Shown here: positions 7,068 to 16,237 of the stretch, piece by piece
Layout of the letters: the number at the start of each line of letters is the position of its first letter
Position numbering within the stretch: position 1 is the first letter of the stretch
Origin: Candidatus Altimarinota bacterium
Lineage (GTDB): Bacteria; Patescibacteriota; Gracilibacteria; UBA4473
DNA length: 64,000 nt
Assembly (NCBI GenBank): GCA_020631075.1
Contig: JAHDHX010000004.1
Span: forward strand, 62,001 to 126,000
Direction: 5' to 3'
Program-made: the position numbers and the translations under genes
Notes under the pieces: model-generated
What the model was told of the DNA's origin: nothing
Database searches by the model: none
The model's input: the letters and a program-made list of their open reading frames with translations, nothing else

Positions 7068-9395
7068 TTACACGGGGATGAGCTCCAGCGTGCCGGTCTG
7101 GCCATCGTCGCCGTCGTCACCAGCGTACCCAGACGGGGCGACCTGCGGGGTGCCGCAGCTGGGGGAATTGGACGAGCTGACCCCACCCGCTCCGTCGAGC
7201 CCGCCACTGCCCCCCACTCCGCCCTGCAGCTGCAAGATGGGCGTGGCCGTGGCGGTGTTGGCCGCGGGGTAGTAGACCAAAATGCGCGAGCCGTCGCCCC
7301 CTTGCCCGCCTGCGCCACCGCCGCCCCCCCCTGGGGCACCTTGGCCAAACGAATTAATGGCGCCGATGCCCCCCGCCCCCCCGTCACCCCCTCGCGCACC
7401 AAAGCCCACCAGCGTCGACGTGCTGTCGATGGTGACATTCCCCCCGACGATGAAGACAAGGTTGGCGCGGCACATCCCGTGGCCGCCCGCCCCACCGCCG
7501 CCAGGCGCACTCAGCGTGCCGTCCACCACGAAGGTTTGGGTGCCTGGTTGGCCGTCTTGCCCTGCGGGCACCCCCACCACCCCTGGGTTGCCTGCGGGGC
7601 CGCCCGCGTACCCTCCGTCGACTGACACATACCCCGCCTGCCCAACCATGCTGCGCACGGCGGACGTGTTGCCCCCCTTCCCCCCGCGCCGACCAACCGG
7701 CTGGCCAGGGCAGGCGGGCTGACCGCCCAGTCCCTCCAGACCGCCGACCTTGACCACCACGGGGGACTTCGCCAGTGAGCGCGTCGTGCCACAGACGTCG
7801 AGGGTGGGGAGGTTGACGGCGTTGGAGTAGTCGAGCGTGATGGCGCCCGAGAGGATATTCAGGTCGCCCTGGACGAGGATGATGGTGTCGCCCTGTCCAG
7901 TGATCTGGATCGAAGAGCTGAGGTCAAAAGTGGTGAACTGGTAGATCCGCCCCGCGAGGAGGTTGCCCCCGGTGTAGGCGCCGTCTGACCCCAGGCCATA
8001 CTCCCCACAGGCAAACTGGCCCAGGGTGCCGCCGCTGAACTGCACGATGTTTGACCAGGTGCTGACCCCAGTGGCGGGGTCGTAGGCCCGCACGCGGTAG
8101 CAGATGTCAGGCGAGGCGGACAGCGAACCGTCGGTGTAGGTGTTCGTAGTGGCGGAAACGGTCGCCAGCACCGTCCAGCTGGGGGTCAGTGACGTGTGGT
8201 CGAGGGTGAGGATCTCGTAGACGCCTGCGCCCGTGGTGAGGTAGTTGTCCCATTCGAGCTCCCGCGGGAGGCCCAGCCCGCCGCGTGTCCCCTCCAGATG
8301 CAAATTGCCGCCACCCCCTGACCCCAGCAGGGCCGTCACCTGGTCGAGGGTGACGGCGTCGGTGCCGTTGACCGCTGGGCAGAGATTACGGATGCAGCCC
8401 CCACCCATGTCGATCGACCCCCCGTCGAGGCAAATGCCCGACCCGCGGGTGCAGATCTTGGCCAAGGGCCCCTGAGTGATGCCCTCGGGGATGTCTTCAA
8501 ACAGGCGAATTTCTTGGATGATGAGGGTGGTGGGGTGGCCCGAGCCAGCCTTAAAAACAAACTGCCAGTATTGGCACGTCTGCGGGGGGAAGGTGCCCGT
8601 GGCTTGGCCGCCATTAAACCCCTGTATGTCGCCGCTGACCACGGGGGTGAAGGTGATGTTGTCCGTCGAGCAGCTGAGGTCGAAGAGATTGCTGGCGTAG
8701 GTGGCGTTGAGCCAGTCGACCTCAAACTGGTCGACGGTGACCGCTGACCCGAGGTCAATGGTGACGATGATGTCACTGGTGCCGAAGGGATCGGCGATGG
8801 GGTCATTGGTCCAGAAGTTATTGAGTCCGTCGGTCAACCGTGAGGGCACCCACAGGGGCGAGCTGCTGGACGCCGTCGCTGTGGCCCCCAGAGCGACATT
8901 GGGCGGGGTGGCCGCCCCCGTGGGGACAAAGTCGGCCACGCGTACCCAGAAGTCAGGGGCGCAGATGGCGTCGATGGCGGCGTCGGTGAGGTTGGCCCCC
9001 GGGACAAACTGCAGCTGCCCCTCGAGGTCGCCCGCTGTCGACGTGACCGCCCCTGGCTGCACGGGGGCATAAAACACTTTGGCGATGACGGTGCCCGCCA
9101 CGCCCCCCGTGGGGATGAGCTCCGCCGCCAGCACCTGAAAGGTGACGCGGAATTCTTCGTAGGCGCCGACGTTGCCGTCGCGGCGGACATCCACCAGCCA
9201 GGTGCTGGGGTTGATCTGCACGTCGGTGCCGACGAGCTCCACAACGCCGTTGGGGTAATCGTCGGCGTCGTGCTCGTCATGCGGGAGGCGCCCCTCACAC
9301 AGGTAGTGGGTGCGCATGACGTCGATCTCATGGTCGAAGGGTTTGGTGCCAGAGTGCGGCAGGGCGGAGTCAAGCGTGGTGACGCGGATGGTCAT
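7068..9395 (-). CDS. Tail-fibre-like protein: discoidin, FN3-like and Gly-rich regions
   Basis: The 775-residue product starts MTIRVTTLDSALPHSG. After about 165 N-terminal residues it has an F5/8 type C (discoidin) domain at roughly 165-305 (NVALGATATASSSS...LTDGL...WTND; IQEIRLFE at its end). A short spacer precedes an FN3-like beta domain (about 385-460). The C-terminal third is a Gly-rich, PGRS-like region made of repeats such as GGGGAGGHG and GGAGGIGAINSFGQGAPGGGGGG. Discoidin domains bind glycans or phospholipids, and Gly-rich tips are known in phage adhesins. Its place downstream of Dit- and tail-tip-like genes fits a receptor-binding fibre. A palindrome and -10 box precede the ATG. Confidence 0.65.
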   Translation of the reverse strand: MTIRVTTLDSALPHSGTKPFDHEIDVMRTHYLCEGRLPHDEHDADDYPNGVVELVGTDVQINPSTWLVDVRRDGNVGAYEEFRVTFQVLAAELIPTGGVAGTVIAKVFYAPVQPGAVTSTAGDLEGQLQFVPGANLTDAAIDAICAPDFWVRVADFVPTGAATPPNVALGATATASSSSPLWVPSRLTDGLNNFWTNDPIADPFGTSDIIVTIDLGSAVTVDQFEVDWLNATYASNLFDLSCSTDNITFTPVVSGDIQGFNGGQATGTFPPQTCQYWQFVFKAGSGHPTTLIIQEIRLFEDIPEGITQGPLAKICTRGSGICLDGGSIDMGGGCIRNLCPAVNGTDAVTLDQVTALLGSGGGGNLHLEGTRGGLGLPRELEWDNYLTTGAGVYEILTLDHTSLTPSWTVLATVSATTNTYTDGSLSASPDICYRVRAYDPATGVSTWSNIVQFSGGTLGQFACGEYGLGSDGAYTGGNLLAGRIYQFTTFDLSSSIQITGQGDTIILVQGDLNILSGAITLDYSNAVNLPTLDVCGTTRSLAKSPVVVKVGGLEGLGGQPACPGQPVGRRGGKGGNTSAVRSMVGQAGYVSVDGGYAGGPAGNPGVVGVPAGQDGQPGTQTFVVDGTLSAPGGGGAGGHGMCRANLVFIVGGNVTIDSTSTLVGFGARGGDGGAGGIGAINSFGQGAPGGGGGGAGGQGGDGSRILVYYPAANTATATPILQLQGGVGGSGGLDGAGGVSSSNSPSCGTPQVAPSGYAGDDGDDGQTGTLELIPV

Positions 9396-9405
9396 GGGCG
9401 GCGGT

Positions 9406-9433
9406 GGGTGAAGAAATATCACCCCAGTGCGTA
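9406..9433 (-). promoter_or_regulatory. Fibre gene upstream module: -10 TACGCA plus palindrome
   Basis: GGGTGA-7 nt-TCACCC (9406-9424) lies 10 nt before the ATG at 9395, next to a GCTACGCA -10 candidate. Nearly the same module precedes the Dit-like gene. Confidence 0.45.
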
Positions 9434-9561
9434 GCAGAGAGTGATGAATAAAGTGGAATAGTCACAGATAGCCACCGTAGAATTCTGAAATATCCTTGAA
9501 AATGTTTTATTATTACTAAGAACTCATTACTCTGCAAAAGTACTGTTTATGAAAATCACAG

Positions 9562-10692
9562 ATGGATAAGCCCCAAGAGCGTATCGCCATGAATAATGAG
9601 CGCACAATCTTTGACCGAAGAAATGTCTTGAAATGGCTCCTCACGGGTACGGCTGGTTTGGCACTGCCCACCATCGACCTACAGTCAAGCACCACTGACA
9701 CGGTTGACTCCGTCAACGAAGTTGTCACTCCGCCCGAACACATCACGCCTTTTGACCAGCTCTCACCTGACCAAAAAATCCAAGCCGAAAAGCTCATCAC
9801 TCAATTCAGCGAAATCCTACACAGTGTGCAAGACACCCCAGACGCGCCGTTTACCCTGACAGACGACCCAGTCGAACTCGTTCGCCGCACGAATGCGATA
9901 AACGAGCAATTTAACACACTGTTTGCAAACCTGCTCAACAATGATCAATTCACTTTCACAGAAGCCCAGCAGTACCTAGCTGCGTATGGTGTCTGTATGA
10001 CACCAGTCAACATCAACAACCAATATCACGCGTACATTTTAGGTAAAGTCAAGTCTGCTGAAGAGGTTACCGCGGCTGGGCCTTGGGGCGAACGAACTCA
10101 AACCGTGCATACGCTTTATCCAGACACTATAATTTTGAAGTACGATGGCATAAAATTCAAAGGATTTAATAACGGCGTGTATGGCTTCATATTTGAAGAG
10201 AATGACTTTATGAAAATCCAAGAAGCAACCTATATTGTCGGAAAAGACCTCGGTGTGGAGGAAAGTCACGGTGTCTGGGTCGGTGATAACTTTGTGACCG
10301 TTCATGAGTTTGGTGAGCTCTATTCCGAGCTCATGTCTACCGTCAACGCCAGCCCGCAGTACATTTATGACGACTACTGCCACCGTGGAAACATCTTGCA
10401 AGAGAACCCTGGCTATGATTCGATTTTCATCTGCTTCAACCGCACCCTGGCTACTTTTGGCAAACAGTTCGGCGACCTCGACAACAACATGGACAATGTA
10501 ACCCGAGTCTTGGGCGATAGAGAAGATCAAATCAACCCTAAAATGTTTAAGGCTGCACTCGAACAACACATGGCACAGGCGTTGTCTGATTCGTACGAGG
10601 CATTCACTGGTCAGTCAGTCGACCCACAGCAATGGTTCACCTGGGCAAAAAACATCCAGATAAAACCAATAGACAGCACCAAACGGAACTAA
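9562..10692 (+). CDS. Exported protein with Tat-like signal, function unknown
   Basis: The 376-residue product begins MDKPQERIAM and carries a twin-arginine-like signal (FDRRNVLKW at residues 17-25, followed by the hydrophobic LLTGTAGLALP). It is therefore probably exported, possibly folded, by the Tat route. The mature part is acidic and helical first (about 55-150), then alpha/beta. It contains TVHEFGEL, which superficially resembles part of a metallopeptidase HExxH motif but lacks the second His. No family is assigned. An internal ATG at 9589 is an alternative start that would keep the signal. Its lower GC and different amino-acid use contrast with the virion-like gene next door. Confidence 0.6.
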   Translation: MDKPQERIAMNNERTIFDRRNVLKWLLTGTAGLALPTIDLQSSTTDTVDSVNEVVTPPEHITPFDQLSPDQKIQAEKLITQFSEILHSVQDTPDAPFTLTDDPVELVRRTNAINEQFNTLFANLLNNDQFTFTEAQQYLAAYGVCMTPVNINNQYHAYILGKVKSAEEVTAAGPWGERTQTVHTLYPDTIILKYDGIKFKGFNNGVYGFIFEENDFMKIQEATYIVGKDLGVEESHGVWVGDNFVTVHEFGELYSELMSTVNASPQYIYDDYCHRGNILQENPGYDSIFICFNRTLATFGKQFGDLDNNMDNVTRVLGDREDQINPKMFKAALEQHMAQALSDSYEAFTGQSVDPQQWFTWAKNIQIKPIDSTKRN

Positions 10693-10708
10693 GCACAGCG
10701 TGGGTGGC

Positions 10709-10737
10709 TTGACGATAGCGTGCAGAAATAATACAAA
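10709..10737 (+). promoter_or_regulatory. Promoter TTGACG-17-TACAAA
   Basis: A near-consensus -35 is spaced 17 bp from TACAAA. The -10 ends 5 nt before the ATG of a five-codon frame at 10743. Confidence 0.6.
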
Positions 10738-10742
10738 TAATC

Positions 10743-10760
10743 ATGATTTACACCTCATGA
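10743..10760 (+). CDS. Five-codon leader frame (MIYTS) overlapping the next start
   Basis: The frame starts where transcription from the 10709 promoter should begin and ends in TGA that overlaps the next ATG as ATGA. It could couple translation of the following gene through a leaderless mini-frame. Too short to claim as a product. Confidence 0.35.
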   Translation: MIYTS

Positions 10761-11479
10761 CTATGAATAGCCTGCACGCGTATCTGCCAAAAGGCAAAAA
10801 GAATGTCCGCCAAGCACAAACGACCCTCCTGCAAGCGCTCGAAGAGCATGTGCCATCGGCGGAGTTTCACACTGACCCTGACATGGGGATGACTCTGACG
10901 ACAACGCTCAAGAAAAAAGCCAATCGGCAGATACTTCGCGTGATGCGCGCCCCACGGCGAAGGAGGAAAGAGGAAAAGTATGGCGCAGAGCTAGGGGACA
11001 GCTTTGCGGAGGCACTGGGGAGCTGGGAAGTGATGCGAGATCAGGCAACCGTGCCGAGCGGGAGTAAGTCTCAGCCCGAACCCACTGACCTGAGCACTGT
11101 GCTGACAGCGGGGGAAGCGTTGCCGCCCTTCTTGCTGCAGCAGTGGGTAGACGCTGAGACCAATGAGCGACAGCTGGTGCTGTATGTCGCCCACCACCAC
11201 CGCGCCGCGGTGCAGAGCGTGCTCAACGCGGTGTATGGCACGACGGAAGCCGACTGGTGCAATGACAAAAACCAGCTGGAGGTGATGGAGGAATATAAAG
11301 CGGTAGAGCGAGAAGAGCTGGAAGACGTGTCAGACACTGACGCTGACAACGAGTGGGAAGCCGAAGTGCAGGCGGAGCTGCCTGAGCGGGAAGCGGAAAA
11401 CATCATCAATGCCCGAGGAGATGTGCAAGAAGAAAGACGCCAAAGCGGCGGCACGCTGCACGAGTTGCGCTTTAAATAG
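10757..11479 (+). CDS. Hypothetical charged cytoplasmic protein, 240 aa
   Basis: The product starts MTMNSLHAYLPKGKKN. Residues up to about 80 are basic, including APRRRRKEEK, and could bind nucleic acid. The C-terminal 70 residues are strongly acidic (EEYKAVEREELEDVSDTDADNEWEAEVQAEL). A middle segment, LPPFLLQQWVDAETNERQLVLYVAHHHRAAVQSVLNAVYG, looks like a small folded core. No family is recognised. The start at 10757 is supported by the promoter at 10709 and the ATGA overlap with the leader frame. It converges on the tail-tip gene, whose stop lies 10 nt away. Confidence 0.55.
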   Translation: MTMNSLHAYLPKGKKNVRQAQTTLLQALEEHVPSAEFHTDPDMGMTLTTTLKKKANRQILRVMRAPRRRRKEEKYGAELGDSFAEALGSWEVMRDQATVPSGSKSQPEPTDLSTVLTAGEALPPFLLQQWVDAETNERQLVLYVAHHHRAAVQSVLNAVYGTTEADWCNDKNQLEVMEEYKAVEREELEDVSDTDADNEWEAEVQAELPEREAENIINARGDVQEERRQSGGTLHELRFK

Positions 11480-11488
11480 AGAGAGACT

Positions 11489-12598
11489 TCAGATCACATT
11501 GACTTCCAGCTGGGCGACGCGCTCGGCCAGGGTCAGCAACTGCACCTGACGGTGGGGCTGGCCCGCCAGGGTGACGCGCTGCTGGTGCCCCGCAGCGCCA
11601 AACTCCACCTGCTGCTCGATCACGCGGCGGGGCCCAGCGTAGTCAAAGCACGGCACCCCCGTGCGCACCAGCACGGTCACGTTGTCGCCCAGCCCCAGCG
11701 CCCCGACCGCCCAGCGGTCAGGGCGGAGCGCCAGCTGCAGGGTGCGGTCAGTCAGCGTGCCACGCGTCAGCCAGGTGTCCGCCCGAGCGGGCAGGTCAGA
11801 CGCGTCGGTGTGGGGATGGTGGTACGCCTCGCCCAGCTGGACGGTGTCGGTTGGCTGGGTGACGGTCTGGGCATAGGTGGGCGTGGTGCCCGTGAGTGGG
11901 TACGGCGCGCCCGTCAGCACCACCGAGGTGACGCGGTCACGTCCGTCGGTGCGGAGGCGCTCGGGCAGGCACACGGTGGCGGCGTCGGGGTCGATGGCGG
12001 TGAAGTTAAGGCCCTGAGCGATGGTCTGGCCGACTTGGTCACTGACGGTCAGCATCCCCTCGCGGTATCGCCACTCCGCCCCCGCGGTGGTGACCTCCGT
12101 CAGCAGGTCTGACAGGCTGGCCCCCACGGGCAGGTCGATCGCCACGGTCTGGGTGGTGGTGCAGCTGAGGGTCAACCCCTGGGCCCAGCGGGCGTCCACG
12201 TGTGCCCAGCCCGCCGTCAGCGCGGTGCAGGCGGGGCCGATGTGCGTCAGCGGGTCGTGCAGCAGCTGCCGCCGTGCGTAAGTGCGGTAGCCCCGACCGT
12301 GCAGGGTGAGGCTGGTCAAGGTGCAGTCGTAGTGTGTCAACCACCCTGACCACAGGTGCGTCAGCTGCCCCGTGGGGCCGACGTGGTGCAGGGTGAGGCG
12401 GTCCCACAGTTGCACCCCCGCGGTGAAAAAGGGGTGCAGGGTGCTGGTCGCTGACAGGGGCCCCGTGGTCAGCACGTCGAAGGTAAACTGGGCGGAGGCA
12501 GCGCCCAGCAGCACTTCGGAGTACCGCCCACAGAGCGGCGTGAGCTGCAGCCGCTGGCGGCCAAAGCGGTCGGTGATCATCAGGCGGTAGGCACTCAT
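11489..12598 (-). CDS. Siphovirus tail-tip (Tal/gp37-like) structural protein
   Basis: The 369-residue product starts MSAYRLMITDRFGRQRLQL. Its beta-rich N-terminal region, with sequences such as FDVLTTGPLSATSTLHPFFTAG and GWLTHYDCTLTSLTLHGRG, is followed by an ASLSDLLTEVTTAGAEWRYREG segment. This order is common in siphovirus tail-tip proteins (Tal, or ReqiPepy6 gp37-like), where an LxxLLxxV helix precedes 'w.i..dg.l.v'. The end carries a short coiled coil, LLTLAERVAQLEVNV. It lies directly downstream of the Dit-like gene, which is the usual phage order. The exact family needs a profile search. Confidence 0.6.
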   Translation of the reverse strand: MSAYRLMITDRFGRQRLQLTPLCGRYSEVLLGAASAQFTFDVLTTGPLSATSTLHPFFTAGVQLWDRLTLHHVGPTGQLTHLWSGWLTHYDCTLTSLTLHGRGYRTYARRQLLHDPLTHIGPACTALTAGWAHVDARWAQGLTLSCTTTQTVAIDLPVGASLSDLLTEVTTAGAEWRYREGMLTVSDQVGQTIAQGLNFTAIDPDAATVCLPERLRTDGRDRVTSVVLTGAPYPLTGTTPTYAQTVTQPTDTVQLGEAYHHPHTDASDLPARADTWLTRGTLTDRTLQLALRPDRWAVGALGLGDNVTVLVRTGVPCFDYAGPRRVIEQQVEFGAAGHQQRVTLAGQPHRQVQLLTLAERVAQLEVNVI

Positions 12599-12703
12599 AG
12601 GGGTTAAGGTTTAAGGGGGGGAGGTGCTGGGGGGGGAGATGGGAGTGGGGAGGGCAAATTTAAGAATAAAATTTATGTACAAGAATAAATTAAATACTCG
12701 CTT

Positions 12704-13747
12704 CTACACTATCGCGGGGTAGTACTCCAGCTGGGCACACAGGGCCTGCCCATGGCGAAAAAAGTCAGTCAGGTCGGTCACGACCCAGACGTTTTCGCCC
12801 GCGACGAGGCTGGGGAAGGCATTATAGGGGAAGCCCGCGGCCACGGGCACGCCGTTGTGGGTGACGGTCTGGGTGAAGCCGTCGATGACCACTGTGTCGC
12901 CCAGCTGCATGGTGACGGGCACGGTGTAGGCCGTGCCCGTGGTGGCGTTGACCACGGTGGGGTTGACCGCGGGGTCGACCGACGTGTATAGCCCCGGGGG
13001 GTGGGGCGGCTGGGTCAAGGGGTCGACCCAGGTGGGGTCGATGGTGAGGGTGATGCGTACGGGGGTCTTGACGGTGGAGAGTGACTCGATTGTGAAGCAG
13101 TTAAACAAGTCGTCGAGCGGCGTGTTGCAATAACTCACCCCCCCCTCACCCAGGTCAATCCCCCCGACGTACCCCTCCGCACAGACCTCCGTCGACTGCA
13201 GGTCGTCGATGTATACCCGATCATCCGCCGTGCGCAGCTTGACTGACCAGCGCGTGCAAAAGGGCTGCTGACAGTCCTCCGCCCACACCGTCAGCGACTC
13301 GGCCAGCTGGGCCATCACAAACCGTTCCTGCGTGCAGTCCTCACAGGCGGACTTCCACCGCAGCTCATAGAGGCTGCGGTCTGTCGGGGTCGGACAGTCC
13401 GCCACGCGCCAGATTTCTCTGAGGGCCCGCAGGGCTTTCTCGCGGCCTTCGGGGTGGGTGGCGTGCACCCGCCCCTTGATGGTTACCTCCCGCCCACCGC
13501 GCAGCACGGGGCCCAGCGTCGCCCCGTGCGCTAGCCCAGGGCAGCTGCGGGGGGTGGGGGTCAGCAAGGGCACGGCCTCGGGGTCAAAGTGGTCAATGGT
13601 GACAAAAAACTCCGTCTGGTCGAGGGTGCTGAGGTCAGCCGGCACGACCGTGGCGGACAAAGGGTCGCCGTCGGTGGGTTCTGGGGGCAGGGTGGTGGGG
13701 CTCTCGGCGAGGCGACCGTCAAAGGTGACCGAGTGACAACAGTGCAT
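12704..13747 (-). CDS. Distal-tail (Dit)-like phage protein, Cys-rich
   Basis: The 347-residue product starts MHCCHSVTFDGRL. I chose the ATG at 13747 because a palindrome and -10 box lie just upstream; an in-frame ATG at 13828 would extend it by 27 residues. The N-terminal half has GGREVTIKGRVHATHPEGREKALRALREIW, the pattern of siphovirus Dit/tail proteins in which a beta strand is followed by a long helix. The C-terminal half resembles the galectin-like Dit domain, ending VVTDLTDFFRHGQALCAQLEYYPA. It has 12 cysteines, including CEDC and HCC pairs, unusual for a tail protein. It is 105 nt upstream of the tail-tip gene. Confidence 0.6.
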   Translation of the reverse strand: MHCCHSVTFDGRLAESPTTLPPEPTDGDPLSATVVPADLSTLDQTEFFVTIDHFDPEAVPLLTPTPRSCPGLAHGATLGPVLRGGREVTIKGRVHATHPEGREKALRALREIWRVADCPTPTDRSLYELRWKSACEDCTQERFVMAQLAESLTVWAEDCQQPFCTRWSVKLRTADDRVYIDDLQSTEVCAEGYVGGIDLGEGGVSYCNTPLDDLFNCFTIESLSTVKTPVRITLTIDPTWVDPLTQPPHPPGLYTSVDPAVNPTVVNATTGTAYTVPVTMQLGDTVVIDGFTQTVTHNGVPVAAGFPYNAFPSLVAGENVWVVTDLTDFFRHGQALCAQLEYYPAIV

Positions 13748-13756
13748 AGGGAAACT

Positions 13757-13781
13757 GGGTGAGAAATCACCCCGAGCCATA
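13757..13781 (-). promoter_or_regulatory. Dit gene upstream module: -10 TATGGC plus GGGTGA-TTTC-TCACCC palindrome
   Basis: A perfect 6-bp palindrome with a 4-nt loop ends 9 nt before the ATG at 13747. It lies beside CTGCTATGGCTC, a match to the module upstream of the fibre gene. Confidence 0.45.
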
Positions 13782-13872
13782 GCAGGTGGGTAGGCAATAG
13801 ACCAAGACTGTTTGGAGGGGGCAAACACCCTTAGGCACTGCTCCAGTCATTTTTTACCTGCTGCTTTGGGTG

Positions 13873-16197
13873 TCATTCGTCAGACGCACTGTCCGCCCGT
13901 CGGCGATAGAGCACCCCCGTGCCCAAAAACACCACCCCCAGCAGCCCGAAGGCAACGATCCGCAGGGCGGCCTGCCACTGCCAGACATCGACGAGGTAGA
14001 GCTTCAGCGCGACCAGACACAAAGTGGTGATGCCCAGCAACCGCCAGGTGCGGTCGTCGAGCAGTAGGCCATAGGTCAGCGCCGCCCCCGCACACAGCCC
14101 CCACAGGGTCGTGCGCAGGGGGTCGACGGTCGTCTGGTCGACCAGCACGGCCGTCAGCACAGCTGTCAGGAGGAGCAAGAACAACGTCGGCCAATCGTGC
14201 TGGGCTAGGCGCGCCGCCACGGGCGGGAGGGTCAAGTAGACCACCTGGGCCGTCACCAGCAGGATGATCGCCAGCACGGGGGCCAGCCCCAGCGGCGTGT
14301 CGAAGATCAGCAGGCCCTCTGGCAGGCACACGAGCGGGATCACCACCCCGACTAGCCCCACAAAAGTCGCCAGGTGTGAGCGGGGCTGCCACCAGTGCGC
14401 CGCCAGCGTGCCCACCGCCCACAAGCCAAAGGGCACCCACCCCAGCACGGTCGGCAGGGTGTCGAGCAAGGGGCCAAAGGCCCAAAAGGTCGCCATGAGG
14501 GTCAGGGCGGTACCCGTCAGGAGCTTCAGGTCAGGGCTGACCACGCGGCTGGACCACAGGCAGGCGAGCATAAGCCCCCCCAGCACGAGGTGCACCAAGG
14601 AAGTAACCACCTGCAGATGACTGAAGTAGTAGCCCACCGACAGCCCCGCCACCACCAGCGCCGCGAAGGGCAGCAACGTGAGCCGCGTGGCGGGGTGCGT
14701 TCCGAAGCGGTGCACCGCAGCCACCAGCAGAGACAAGAGCATGAGCCCGACCCCGAGGAGGTGGGCGGCGTCCGCGTGGAACTGGTAAAACAGGCCCAAC
14801 ACCAGCAGGGTAAGGAGCCCGCCGAGGAGGGCATTGTGGCGGTAGGGGGTCTGGGCGCGGGGGATCATGACCACTAGGCCAGCCGCGGGCAGCAGCGCCA
14901 ACCAAAAGTGCGTGCGGAGCTGCAAGTCACCCGTGTGGGCGAAGACGTAGGCCAAAAAGGACGAAAACACGCTGATGACACTCAGCAGGATGAACGCCAA
15001 GTCGGTGAGCTGGGTCTGTCGGGGGCTCGGGTGGGCAGCGTCCGACTGGCGCAGCTGGGGCGCAGACACCAGCAGGTAGGCAAAGAGCGGCAACTGGGGC
15101 GTGAGGGTCAGCAGGGCTGCCACGGCGTAGTGCTCCAGCGGGGAGCTGGGGCGGAGGTCCCCCACGGCGGCCAGCACATAGCTGACCCCGACCGTCAACC
15201 CCAGCAAGAGCATCGGGAGCCAGCTGCGCCGCCCCGCCAGGCCCCCCGCCACCACCGACAGGCCCATGCCATAAGCCAAAAAGAACGCCAGCCCTGAGTC
15301 AGACTCCGGCAGGACAAAGGGCGTGACTGCCGCCGCCAACACGGCCGAAAACGCCAACGGCTGGGAGTCATAGCGTAGGGAGAGCCCCACTCCGACAATG
15401 CCGATGAGGATCATCAAGCTAAGGGTGAGGTCAGCCGTCAAGTAGCCATAGAGCGCGTGGGCCAAGAAGGTCGTAATCATCAAACCCCCGAGCCCAATGC
15501 CCGAAAGAAACGGATAGAGCCGCGGCCAAGCGTGACGCTGCACGTCCGCCACCCCCACCAGCACGAAGCTCGTCAAAGCGGCCAGACCGATCTGCAACGG
15601 AGGGGTGAGGAGCCCCGAGGTGATCGTCCAGCTGACGAAAAAGCCCAGCGCCACCACCACACTCAGCACCCCCAGCACGGGCAGCAGCGTCCGCCCGATG
15701 AAGGACTCAAAGTCAAAAGTGCCCCGCGTGTGGGGCTCGACGGTGTCGGGGCTGACGACGGGCACCTGACTGGTGCGTTCGACGGTGTCGGTCAGGGGGG
15801 CGCGGTGCTGGCGGAGGATAGCCCGGTCAACGGGCGCCACCACGGGCACTTGACTGGTGCGCTCGACCTCGGGGGTGAGGGGCGCGCTGAGCCGACGGCT
15901 GGCCGCGGGGTCGACGGGTTCGACCACGGGCACTTGACTGGTGCGTTCGACCTCGGGGGTGAGGTGCGCACTGCGGCGGGTGACATCAGGGCGCCTGGGC
16001 GACTCCACGAGCGGGAGCTGGCTCTGGCGTTCGTTGGTGGGGGTGAGAGCTGACTGAGGCTCGGCAGCCCCTTTTACTCGCTGCTGACTACTCAGCCGTT
16101 GCTCTAGTTCGCGGATGCGCGAATCTTTGCCATTGTCTGTTGTCACCTGCCAATACAGGAAACCGCCAATACCGAGTAATAGGAGCAGAGCAAGCAT
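13873..16197 (-). CDS. DUF2339-family polytopic membrane protein with 27-aa repeats
   Basis: The 774-residue product has one N-terminal membrane helix (MLALLLLLGIGGFLYWQV), a short coiled coil and then a hydrophilic region to about residue 160. That region has three close tandem copies and diverged flanks of an APLTPEVERTSQVPVVEPVD-type unit. The rest is more than 20 consecutive membrane segments starting at FDFESFIGRTLLPVLG, with GLGGLMITTFLAHALYGYL, which is the DUF2339 pattern. The function of the family is unknown; an envelope role is usual. It separates the tail-tube and Dit genes where a phage would have its tape measure and chaperones. TACTAA lies 9 nt before the ATG. Confidence 0.75.
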   Translation of the reverse strand: MLALLLLLGIGGFLYWQVTTDNGKDSRIRELEQRLSSQQRVKGAAEPQSALTPTNERQSQLPLVESPRRPDVTRRSAHLTPEVERTSQVPVVEPVDPAASRRLSAPLTPEVERTSQVPVVAPVDRAILRQHRAPLTDTVERTSQVPVVSPDTVEPHTRGTFDFESFIGRTLLPVLGVLSVVVALGFFVSWTITSGLLTPPLQIGLAALTSFVLVGVADVQRHAWPRLYPFLSGIGLGGLMITTFLAHALYGYLTADLTLSLMILIGIVGVGLSLRYDSQPLAFSAVLAAAVTPFVLPESDSGLAFFLAYGMGLSVVAGGLAGRRSWLPMLLLGLTVGVSYVLAAVGDLRPSSPLEHYAVAALLTLTPQLPLFAYLLVSAPQLRQSDAAHPSPRQTQLTDLAFILLSVISVFSSFLAYVFAHTGDLQLRTHFWLALLPAAGLVVMIPRAQTPYRHNALLGGLLTLLVLGLFYQFHADAAHLLGVGLMLLSLLVAAVHRFGTHPATRLTLLPFAALVVAGLSVGYYFSHLQVVTSLVHLVLGGLMLACLWSSRVVSPDLKLLTGTALTLMATFWAFGPLLDTLPTVLGWVPFGLWAVGTLAAHWWQPRSHLATFVGLVGVVIPLVCLPEGLLIFDTPLGLAPVLAIILLVTAQVVYLTLPPVAARLAQHDWPTLFLLLLTAVLTAVLVDQTTVDPLRTTLWGLCAGAALTYGLLLDDRTWRLLGITTLCLVALKLYLVDVWQWQAALRIVAFGLLGVVFLGTGVLYRRRADSASDE
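15725..15985 (-). repeat. Tandem in-gene repeat of about 81 bp
   Basis: Three clear units encoding (T/D)xVERTSQVPVV(E/A/S)P, with a weaker fourth toward 16050, lie in the hydrophilic linker of the DUF2339 gene. The DNA is conserved enough for slippage. Confidence 0.65.
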
Positions 16198-16237
16198 GAG
16201 AAATTTTTAGTAAGTTTGGCGGAAGCAAAAAAATAAT

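Noticed and set aside
9562-10692. HEFGE in the exported protein as a zinc metallopeptidase site
   Set aside because: The second His of HExxH is absent and no glutamate helix of a gluzincin or metzincin can be identified.
13880-15398. Overlapping alternative frames in the DUF2339 gene and other GC-rich genes
   Set aside because: GC-rich codon use leaves long open frames on both strands; only the DUF2339 frame has a coherent membrane topology.
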